Below are positions 6,560-11,722 of a stretch of DNA of 11,722 nt, in pieces; positions within the stretch are counted from its first letter, which is position 1; every line of letters begins with the position of its first letter. The position numbers and the translations under genes were made by a program. This DNA is from Pseudomonadota bacterium (lineage in GTDB: Bacteria; Pseudomonadota; Alphaproteobacteria; Rhizobiales; Rhizobiaceae): contig JAEWHN010000358.1 of NCBI GenBank assembly GCA_023387775.1, positions 1 to 11,722 of the forward strand, in the 5' to 3' direction. The notes under the pieces were generated by a model that ran no database searches, was not told the DNA's origin, and saw only the letters and a program-made list of their open reading frames with translations.

Positions 6560-6742
6560 GGCGTGCCTTCCGTGTTGGCGCCGTCCTGATGAGCTATCCG
6601 GATTTTGTCAGACATGTGGCGGTCTGCAATTCCTGCAAGTGGCTGATGCCGGCGGGCGATGGCGGGCCACGCGGCGATCTCCCTGCAGGCGCACTATATT
6701 TTCAAGAGAGGGCGCAAACCCAAAAAAAAAGGGATCCATGCC

Positions 6743-8560
6743 ATGGCGGATCAGGCACAGGTCACGCCGCAGAACCCACCGCCGGCGGGTGACGAGGAAA
6801 GTCTGCGCAACCAGCTCGCGTTGATGTGGGGGGCGTTCGTCAAGTCGCCGGTTCGCAACTCGCTTTTCAGCCTGGGCGTGGCGATGGTGGTCACGGTGAT
6901 GACCACCGGATACGGGCAGGTCCAGCTCAACCGGTGGAACCGGCCCTTCTACGACGCGTTGGAGCGGCGCGACCTCAAGGAATTTCTGCACCAGCTGGAG
7001 GTCTTCGCGGTGATCGCGATCTTCCTGCTGCTGCTCAACGTGGCCCAGACCTGGCTGAACCAGAACCTCCGGCTGAGATTGCGCGAAGGGCTGACGCGCG
7101 ACCTGATCAATGAATGGATGCGGCCGCGCCGGGCGTTCCGCCTCGCCAATGCCGGCGCGATCGGGGTCAACCCCGACCAGCGGGTGCACGAGGACGCGCG
7201 CCATCTCAGCGAACTGACCACCGACCTTGGCGTCGGGCTGCTGCAGGCGACAGTGCTCCTGGCGATCTTCGTGAGCGTGCTGTGGGGCCTGTCTTCGGGC
7301 TTTGTATTCCACGTCATGGGCCACAGCTTCGTCATTCCCGGCTACATGGTCTGGGCGGCCCTTCTCTATTCGGGAACTGCCTCGTGGCTGAGCTGGCTTG
7401 TCGGGCGCCCGCTGATCAAGCTCAATGTCGAACGCTATGCGCGCGAGGCCGAGCTGAGATTTTCGCTGATGCGCGTCAACGAACATATCGACGCCATATC
7501 GCTGGGGGCGGGCGAGGCCGACGAAAAGCGCCGGCTGGAGCTGGACCTGGGCGCGGTGCTGGAGGCGATGTGGAAGATCCTCAACGCGCTGACCAGACTG
7601 ACCTGGGTCACCGCCGGCTATGGCTGGATCACCGTCGTTGCCCCCATCATCATCGCCTCACCGATCTATTTCGCCGGCAATATCAGCTTCGGCGGGCTGA
7701 TGATGGCCGTGGGCGCGTTCAATCAGGTGCACGCGTCCTTGCGCTGGTTCATCGACAATATCGGCGGCATCGCAGACTGGCGCGCCACCTTGCTGCGCGT
7801 CGCGGCGTTCCGCGCCGGGCTGCTGAAGACCGACGAAAAGCATGAGGTCGAAAAGCGGATCGATTTCGTGAGGAACGAAGACGACCGGCTGACCTTTGAC
7901 CGCGTCGAGGTGATATCGCCGAGTGCCTGCACGATGCTGTCTGAAGCCCATGTCGAGATATCTCCGGGCGACCGCGTACTGCTGAGCGGCGAGCGCGGGG
8001 TTGGCAAGACCATGTTCTTCCGCGCGGTGGCCGGTCTCTGGCCGTGGGGCAAGGGTCGCGTCGGCATTCCGGTCGGCGGCCCGCCGACCTTCGTGCCGCT
8101 GCGGCCCTATTTCTCGCCAGGTTCGCTGCGCGAGGTGCTGTCCTATCCGCGCCGCCCAGATACATTTTCGGATGCGGACCTGACTGCCGCCCTGACCGAG
8201 ACAGGGCTGGAACGGCTCGTCGGTTCGCTGGACCGCGTTTCGCGCTGGGATCGGGAGCTCAGCGACGACGAGCAGCGGATGCTGGCCTTCGCGCGTCTGG
8301 GCCTGCACAGGCCGCACTGGGTGGTCATCGACGGAGCGCTTGAGGCACTGGAAGCCGATTCGCGCCAGCGGCTCTTGTCGATGCTCGAAAACAGGCTGCA
8401 GGGTTCGGCCATCATCAACATCGGCCGCGGCAACCAGGACCGTCATTTCTTCACGCGCGTGCTGCACCTGACCAGGGACCCGACCGGGCCGACGCTGCGT
8501 CCGCTGCGGGTGGCGAGCAGCGCCCCGATGGACATGGAGGCGGCCAGCCCGAGCGTCTAG
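6743..8560 (+). CDS. ABC half-transporter (SbmA/BacA-related YddA/Rv1819c type) with degenerate ATPase motifs
   Basis: A 605-residue membrane-ATPase fusion. The membrane domain (about 25-360) has six predicted helices and motifs of the SbmA/BacA and peroxisomal-type exporter fold: LNRWNRPFYDAL (62-73), NPDQRVHED (143-151) and EAELRFSLMRVNEHID (235-250). Relatives export or import peptides, B12-like or fatty-acyl compounds; the substrate here is unknown. The ATPase domain (about 385-585) keeps Walker A GERGVGKT (416-423). It departs from the usual residues at the Q-loop (VPLRPYF, Leu for Gln at 453), the signature (LSDDE at 506-510 for LSGGE), Walker B (VVIDG, Gly531 for the catalytic Glu) and the switch region (INIGR, Arg for His at 562). 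There are no frameshifts or stops. ATG 6743 is chosen over an in-frame ATG at 6659 whose leader would span a run of nine A. Ribosome site: AAGGGA. Confidence 0.88.
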   Translation: MADQAQVTPQNPPPAGDEESLRNQLALMWGAFVKSPVRNSLFSLGVAMVVTVMTTGYGQVQLNRWNRPFYDALERRDLKEFLHQLEVFAVIAIFLLLLNVAQTWLNQNLRLRLREGLTRDLINEWMRPRRAFRLANAGAIGVNPDQRVHEDARHLSELTTDLGVGLLQATVLLAIFVSVLWGLSSGFVFHVMGHSFVIPGYMVWAALLYSGTASWLSWLVGRPLIKLNVERYAREAELRFSLMRVNEHIDAISLGAGEADEKRRLELDLGAVLEAMWKILNALTRLTWVTAGYGWITVVAPIIIASPIYFAGNISFGGLMMAVGAFNQVHASLRWFIDNIGGIADWRATLLRVAAFRAGLLKTDEKHEVEKRIDFVRNEDDRLTFDRVEVISPSACTMLSEAHVEISPGDRVLLSGERGVGKTMFFRAVAGLWPWGKGRVGIPVGGPPTFVPLRPYFSPGSLREVLSYPRRPDTFSDADLTAALTETGLERLVGSLDRVSRWDRELSDDEQRMLAFARLGLHRPHWVVIDGALEALEADSRQRLLSMLENRLQGSAIINIGRGNQDRHFFTRVLHLTRDPTGPTLRPLRVASSAPMDMEAASPSV

Positions 8561-8572
8561 GGTCGGCGACCC
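8560..8572 (+). terminator. Compact hairpin at the ABC gene stop codon
   Basis: GGGTC-GGC-GACCC forms a 5-bp stem with a 3-base loop beginning in the stop codon. There is no T-tract. It may mark the end of the ABC transcript before the downstream stress-type promoter. Confidence 0.3.
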
Positions 8573-8583
8573 AGGGCCCGCCG

Positions 8584-8609
8584 GGAACAATCCGCGCCGA
8601 GTTGGCGTT
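8584..8609 (+). promoter_or_regulatory. EcfG-type general-stress promoter
   Basis: GGAAC (8584-8588) and CGTT (8606-8609) are separated by 17 bases, which is the consensus for the alphaproteobacterial general-stress sigma factor EcfG (RpoE2/SigT). It lies in the short gap after the ABC gene and about 38 bases before the next start codon, correctly oriented. Transcription would begin near 8616. The location in non-coding DNA makes chance less likely than for the similar match inside the ABC gene. Confidence 0.6.
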
Positions 8610-8647
8610 GCTTGCATGCATATCACCGGGGAGCCTCACAGACGCCG

Positions 8648-9040
8648 ATGAAAAAAGCCTTCACAAGCATTGCCAACAACGTGGCACGCGCCGCTGGCAT
8701 GCCCTCCACCTTCCTCCTGTGCTGCGGAATCATCCTGGTTTGGGCGGCAACCGGGCCGCTAATGGGCTTTTCCGACACCTGGCAGCTCATCATCAACACC
8801 GGAACCACGATCGTGACGTTCCTGATGGTGTTTCTGATCCAGAACACGCAGAACCGCGACGGCGCCGCCATCCAGGCCAAGCTGGACGAGTTGATCCGCG
8901 TCAGCGAGGGGCGCAACCGCTTCATCGGCATCGAGCATCTGACTGCCGAGGAAGTGGAGAAGTTCAGGAAGCTGTGCGAAAGCGCGGCCGAGAAGGCCGA
9001 GCAGGCCGCCGAGGTCGTGCAACATGGAGCCCGGCACTAG
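8648..9040 (+). CDS. Low-affinity iron permease family small membrane protein
   Basis: A 130-residue inner-membrane protein of the Fet4-like low-affinity iron permease family (Pfam Iron_permease). It has two hydrophobic segments, about 20-36 and 46-65, then the diagnostic FLIQNTQNRDGAAIQAKLDELI (62-83). A charged, coiled-coil-like tail follows (EEVEKFRKLCESAAEKAEQAAEVV). Bacterial members are much shorter than yeast Fet4, and true iron transport is not proven for them, so the name describes family, not function. The start at ATG 8648 gives MKKAF. The nearest GGGGAG is 14 bases upstream, which is long; an in-frame TTG at 8612 is an alternative. An EcfG-type promoter sits directly upstream, so induction by general stress is likely. 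It converges with the response-regulator gene. Confidence 0.82.
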   Translation: MKKAFTSIANNVARAAGMPSTFLLCCGIILVWAATGPLMGFSDTWQLIINTGTTIVTFLMVFLIQNTQNRDGAAIQAKLDELIRVSEGRNRFIGIEHLTAEEVEKFRKLCESAAEKAEQAAEVVQHGARH

Positions 9041-9042
9041 AT

Positions 9043-9057
9043 CGCCGGGATCCGGCG
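9043..9057. terminator. Bidirectional hairpin between convergent genes
   Basis: CGCCGG-GAT-CCGGCG, a perfect 6-bp stem with a 3-base loop, lies in the 45-base gap between the stops at 9040 and 9086. It could serve both strands. No T-tract follows on either side. Confidence 0.4.
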
Positions 9058-9085
9058 CTGGCGCGGAAAGCGTGCCCCGCCGGTA

Positions 9086-9733
9086 CTATTCGACCATCCA
9101 GCCTTCCAGCGTCGCATAGCGCACCAGCGCGGCCCGCGTCCGCAGGCCCAGCTTCTCGGCGGCCCTGGCGCGGTAGGTCTCAATGGTCTTGACGCTCAAC
9201 GAAAGCTGCGCCGACACTTCCTTGTTGCTGTAGCCCTTGGCCACCAGCTTGACCACGGCGATCTCGCGTTCGCTCAGCGCTTCGGAGCTGGCGGCATTCG
9301 TCTTGGGCACGCTGAGCACCTTGGCGGCCATGACCGGGTCGATATAGATGCCGCCGGCCAGAACCGAGCGGATGGCATGGATCAGCTCCTCCGCCGCGGA
9401 ACGCTTGAGAATGAAGCCGCGGGCGCCGGCCTGCAGCAACTGGTGAACATAAGCCGAATCCTCATGAACGGTCAGCGCCAGCGCCGCCACCTGCGGAAAC
9501 TCCTGCCGCAGCCGCTCGATCAGCAGCACGCCGTTTGTTCCGGGCAGGGAGACGTCGACCACCGCCATGTTCGGATCCGTTTCACTGATGCCCTGGATGG
9601 CGCTTTCGGCATCGCTTGCCCAGCCGACCACCTTCAGGTCGCGCTGCGCCTCCACCATGGATTTGACGCCAGCCAGCACCACGGGATGGTCGTCCACGAG
9701 AAACACACGTCTGGGAGAGGGCGGTTTGTTCAT
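9086..9733 (-). CDS. NarL/LuxR-family response regulator
   Basis: A 215-residue two-component DNA-binding regulator. The receiver domain (9-125) has the acidic pair D14-D15, the phospho-acceptor D60 in VVDVSLPG, T88 and K110, all intact. A linker (140-151) leads to a LuxR-type helix-turn-helix at 152-210 (LSEREIAVVKLVAKGYSN, then the recognition helix region SVKTIETYRARAAEKLGL). The start ATG 9733 overlaps the stop of the kinase gene (ATGA), so the two are translationally coupled and form a cognate pair. A longer reading frame upstream runs inside the kinase gene and is not real. Target genes are unknown; the closest candidate region is the AT-rich intergenic DNA upstream of the kinase. Confidence 0.93.
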   Translation of the reverse strand: MNKPPSPRRVFLVDDHPVVLAGVKSMVEAQRDLKVVGWASDAESAIQGISETDPNMAVVDVSLPGTNGVLLIERLRQEFPQVAALALTVHEDSAYVHQLLQAGARGFILKRSAAEELIHAIRSVLAGGIYIDPVMAAKVLSVPKTNAASSEALSEREIAVVKLVAKGYSNKEVSAQLSLSVKTIETYRARAAEKLGLRTRAALVRYATLEGWMVE

Positions 9734-11094
9734 GACACGGCCTCGATATTGGCGGACGGCGACAAGGGGAGCGCGGCGTAGACGGTGGTGCCCCGCCCGG
9801 GCGCGGTCTCGACGCTGAGCTTGCCGCCTGCAAGCGCAAGTCGCTCGCGCATGCCCGACAGACCAAGCCCGTCCGATCGCTTGGCCGCGTCGCACGCGGG
9901 GTCGAAGCCGCGGCCATCGTCCTCGATGGCGACGCGCACCCCGCCCCCGACCCACTGCACCGTCACGCTGACCGAATTGGCGCCGGAATGCTTGGCAACA
10001 TTGGTCAGAGCCTCCTGCACCACGCGGTAGATCACCACCTGATCCTCCTCGCCGAGCTGTTCGTCCAGCACTTCGAGATGCGCATCGGCCGTGATGCCGA
10101 GCCGGCTGGCCCATGAGCTGACCAGGCAGCTGAGTGCCTGGCGCAAGCCCAGATCGCTGAGCGAGGTCGGGCGCAGCGACGAGGCTGTGCTGTGCACCTC
10201 GACGCTCATCTGGTCGACCGTGGCGCGCAATTCATTTAGCTGCGCCTGCTTGCCTTGCGCGTGAAGCACCGGCTCAAGGCTTTTCAGGCCGAGCGACAGG
10301 GCCGTCAGGTCCTGGCCCAGCTGGTCGTGAAGCTCGCGGGCGATGCGCAGCCGCTCTTCTTCCTGGGCCTTGAGCAGCCGCCGGGTGAGCTGGTCCCGAT
10401 CCGCGTCCGCCGCCTTGCGGTCGGTCATGTCGGTGAAAGCCACCACAGCGGCGCTGATGCGGCCCTCCTCGTCGCGTATCGGGGCTGCATTGGCCGAGAG
10501 GCAGCCGCGGGTGCCATCCCCGCGCTTGATCCAGATCTCCTCGTTATGGGTGATTTCGCCCTCCTCGAGCGCGCGGATCAGCGGCCAGTCGCGCAGTCCG
10601 TAGGGGCGGCCGTCGGGGTAATATCCATGGTAGTCTTCTCTGCCGGCGGCGTCTTCGGAAACCAGATCGGGAAGCCGCCACAGGTGCCGGAACTGGTCGT
10701 TGCTCAGCACGATGCGATGGGTGGAAGCCTCGGCCACGGCCACTCCCACGGGCAGGTTCTTGACCACGGCCTGCAAATGCGTGCGGCTTTCCTGCAGCGC
10801 CTGATGCACGGCCAGCCACTCGGCTTCCGCCTGCGCCACCCGCCCGGCCGACCTCACCAGTGCGAAGACCAGCAGCATGATCAGCGAGAGCGTGAAGATC
10901 AGCAGCCAGTCTTCCTCGTTGTAGTGGCGGTAGGTGGGCGTCAGCAGGCTCACCCAGATGATCTTGGTGACCAGGACCGTGAAACCGATGGTCAGGGTCA
11001 GGCTGGCGAGCACCTTTTGCCGGTTGCCGAGATTTCGCGCGGCGACCACATGGGCGAGGTCTTGAAAGTGGAAGGGCTGCGACACTTTCGGCAC
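9730..11094 (-). CDS. Membrane-bound PAS sensor histidine kinase (HisKA_3)
   Basis: A 454-residue NarX/DegS-type sensor kinase. Two membrane helices lie at about 31-52 and 63-80, joined by a loop of only about ten residues, so sensing is unlikely to use a large periplasmic domain. A PAS domain spans about 105-225 (NLPVGVAVAE ... VVAFTDMTDRK) and probably holds the signal-input function; no cofactor-binding residues stand out. The dimerisation and phosphotransfer region has ARELHDQLGQD with phospho-acceptor H256. The ATP domain shows the N box with N365 (EALTNVAKHS), DDGRGF (392-397) and GLGLSGMRER (409-418). The start is set at GTG 11094, because AAGGA sits 6 bases upstream and the TTG at 11124 has no ribosome site. 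Its stop overlaps the regulator start. A near-match EcfG promoter lies upstream. Signal unknown. Confidence 0.92.
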   Translation of the reverse strand: MPKVSQPFHFQDLAHVVAARNLGNRQKVLASLTLTIGFTVLVTKIIWVSLLTPTYRHYNEEDWLLIFTLSLIMLLVFALVRSAGRVAQAEAEWLAVHQALQESRTHLQAVVKNLPVGVAVAEASTHRIVLSNDQFRHLWRLPDLVSEDAAGREDYHGYYPDGRPYGLRDWPLIRALEEGEITHNEEIWIKRGDGTRGCLSANAAPIRDEEGRISAAVVAFTDMTDRKAADADRDQLTRRLLKAQEEERLRIARELHDQLGQDLTALSLGLKSLEPVLHAQGKQAQLNELRATVDQMSVEVHSTASSLRPTSLSDLGLRQALSCLVSSWASRLGITADAHLEVLDEQLGEEDQVVIYRVVQEALTNVAKHSGANSVSVTVQWVGGGVRVAIEDDGRGFDPACDAAKRSDGLGLSGMRERLALAGGKLSVETAPGRGTTVYAALPLSPSANIEAVS

Positions 11095-11100
11095 TCTCTT

Positions 11101-11105
11101 TCCTT
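11101..11105 (-). promoter_or_regulatory. Shine-Dalgarno supporting the kinase GTG start
   Basis: AAGGA on the minus strand is followed by AAGAGA and then GTG 11094, a 6-base spacing. It decides against the upstream TTG at 11124. Confidence 0.6.
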
Positions 11106-11156
11106 CGGCGGCGTGACGCGCCAATGGCTTCGATGCTGAAGGTCGATCGCGGAAGA

Positions 11157-11182
11157 AACGTTCGATCCCCGACGACCGTTCG
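11157..11182 (-). promoter_or_regulatory. Near-match EcfG-type promoter for the kinase/regulator pair
   Basis: On the minus strand CGAAC (11182-11178), a 17-base spacer and CGTTTC (starting at 11160) differ from the EcfG consensus only by C for G at the first position of the -35. Transcription would begin near 11150, giving a 5' leader of about 56 bases before GTG 11094. The -35 mismatch is at a highly conserved position, so this is a candidate only. Confidence 0.35.
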
Positions 11183-11300
11183 GATTTTGAGCGCCCTCCG
11201 CCCTACTGTGTCCTAGTCTCGGTCAGGTCACTTATTCGTGCAAACAAGGCAATTTGAGGATTGTCCCGTTTGTAGCACCGAAATACCGGATGTGGCGACA

Positions 11301-11332
11301 GATTAAACTATAATCTCCTAATTCATTTAATC
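11301..11332. repeat. GATTAAA / TTTAATC inverted repeat (possible operator)
   Basis: Perfect 7-bp arms, GATTAAA (11301-11307) and TTTAATC (11326-11332), are 18 bases apart, with TATAAT between them. Arm centres are 25 bases apart, which is a little over two helical turns. This suggests a dimer-binding operator over a promoter, but AT-richness raises the chance background. Confidence 0.35.
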
Positions 11333-11341
11333 CAAGTTAAC
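11326..11341 (+). promoter_or_regulatory. Near-consensus CtrA-type site
   Basis: TTTA (11326-11329), seven bases, then TTAAC (11337-11341). The alphaproteobacterial cell-cycle regulator CtrA binds TTAA-N7-TTAAC; one base of the left half differs. It lies upstream of the Gly/Asn-repeat gene. Confidence 0.3.
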
Positions 11342-11460
11342 CTGTCAGGTTTTTCCCGACGCTTATTGTCGTAAAATACCTATGGCATTGCCAGGTAACC
11401 CTACAAATAAATGTGATAACCCTGAATTGTTATTCTTCGGGTGACAAGCAAGCATTGACG

Positions 11461-11504
11461 AATTGCGGGCGTTTCTTCGTTCAGCGAAGTCTCGCGTGGC
11501 AATT
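11461..11504 (+). repeat. Nested hairpin in the leader of the Gly/Asn-repeat gene
   Basis: Outer arms AATTGC (11461-11466) and GCAATT (11499-11504) enclose an inner stem CTTCG (11475-11479) / CGAAG (11485-11489) with a TTCAG loop. An additional short GCG/CGC pairing between them is possible. It ends 36 bases before the Shine-Dalgarno, so it would not mask the start directly. Confidence 0.3.
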
Positions 11505-11553
11505 TTCATTTTCGAAATCGGATAATTGATCTTGTCAACGAAGGGAAACTGAA

Positions 11554-11722
11554 ATGAAGAAGCTCTTCCTCGCCACGACAGCACTTCTCGCCATGACGGC
11601 TCTGGCGGCAGCCGGGGGAAACGGCAATGGCAACGGCAACGGGAATACCGGCAACAACAACGGCAACGCCAACGGCAATAACAACACCGGGTCGGACAAC
11701 GGCAACGGCAACGGCAACGGCA
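11554..11722 (+). CDS. Secreted Gly/Asn-repeat protein, truncated at the window edge
   Basis: Only the first 56 codons are in the window. ATG 11554 follows AAGGGA with a 7-base spacing. Residues 1-20 form a Sec signal peptide (MKKLFLATTALLAMTALAAA), with likely cleavage near the second AAA. The rest is a low-complexity run of GN, NGN and NNTG units with a single Ser-Asp interruption at about residues 47-48, still open at the edge. The repeat is built largely from GGCAAC codons, so it is a DNA repeat as well as a protein repeat and may vary in length. No function can be assigned. Possible roles, all inferred, are surface or matrix material, water or ice interaction, or an adhesive stalk before a domain further downstream. 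Confidence 0.75.
   Translation, partial: MKKLFLATTALLAMTALAAAGGNGNGNGNGNTGNNNGNANGNNNTGSDNGNGNGNG

Larger units (their letters stand above)
11095..11553. other. AT-rich intergenic region between divergent kinase and Gly/Asn-repeat genes
   Basis: About 459 bases without a credible gene. The first part (to about 11210) has genome-typical GC. From about 11230 to 11540 it is visibly AT-rich, unlike the rest of the window. It holds a near-match EcfG promoter for the kinase, a GATTAAA/TTTAATC inverted repeat, a near-CtrA site, the palindrome AACCTG-T-CAGGTT (11339-11351), a TACCT/AGGTA hairpin near 11377-11397 and a nested hairpin at 11461-11504. I see no tRNA, riboswitch of a known class or convincing small ORF. 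A TATAAT (11309-11314) has no matching -35 on the plus strand. Confidence 0.6.

Noticed and set aside
6560..6742. Possible small ORF with two cysteines (MSYPDFVRHVAVCNSCKWL...) in the divergent gap
   Set aside because: No ribosome site and no recognisable domain, and the frame runs into the ABC coding region; the gap more likely holds the two promoters.
6936..6960. GGAAC-N16-CGTT match to the EcfG consensus inside the ABC gene
   Set aside because: It is internal to a coding sequence with no downstream gene to serve, and a 9-base motif is expected by chance in GC-rich coding DNA.
9734..10114. Upstream extension of the response regulator
   Set aside because: It runs inside the kinase gene in another frame. 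The ATG at 9733 overlapping the kinase stop gives a complete receiver domain.
11159..11169. GTTCGATCCC resembling the tRNA T-arm at 3929-3937, possible attachment-site remnant
   Set aside because: Only about 10 bases match, within a generic T-loop-like word, and no integrase or mobile gene lies between.

Overview
The window looks like ordinary chromosome of a high-GC alphaproteobacterium, most likely Rhizobiales and probably the Mesorhizobium/Phyllobacteriaceae neighbourhood. The evidence is protein style (GluQRS, HNH endonuclease, YqaA, BacA-related ABC exporter, NarL-type two-component pair), strong third-position GC bias, and promoter motifs of the alphaproteobacterial EcfG type. This placement is inferred from sequence character, not from a database match. 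There are 14 protein genes (one truncated at the right edge, one possibly at the left) and one tRNA. I see no insertion sequence, prophage or CRISPR array.

Layout: a small membrane protein runs to 248 (+). It faces gluQ (258-1142, -), which diverges from an AlkA-like DNA glycosylase (1216-1875, +). An HNH endonuclease follows (1985-2542, +) and converges on a two-gene minus-strand unit, yqaA-like then dsbB-like (3723 to 2582). A tRNA-Leu(CAA) with a clear sigma-70 promoter reads out on the plus strand (3867-3951). Four minus-strand genes follow in map order: a glycine-zipper lipoprotein, a periplasmic amino-acid-binding protein, a small exported protein of unknown function, and a cytochrome b561. 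Divergent from the cytochrome is a 605-residue ABC half-transporter (6743-8560, +), then a small low-affinity iron permease family protein (8648-9040, +). These converge on a translationally coupled NarL/LuxR response regulator and PAS histidine kinase (9086-11094, -). A 459-bp AT-rich intergenic region separates the kinase from the start of a secreted Gly/Asn-repeat protein (11554 to the window edge, +).

How they may work together: most genes are housekeeping or cell-envelope functions. These cover tRNA-Asp queuosine modification, alkylation repair, disulfide formation, membrane homeostasis, amino-acid uptake and periplasmic redox. The more interesting part is the right half. The ABC protein keeps Walker A but has lost the usual residues of the Q-loop, signature motif, Walker B glutamate and switch histidine. 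The iron-permease-like gene has a very good EcfG-type stress promoter, and the kinase gene has a near match to the same promoter. The AT-rich region before the Gly/Asn-repeat gene carries inverted repeats and a near-consensus CtrA site. No clearly novel multi-gene system is evident. The degenerate ABC exporter and the Gly/Asn-repeat exoprotein are the best leads.
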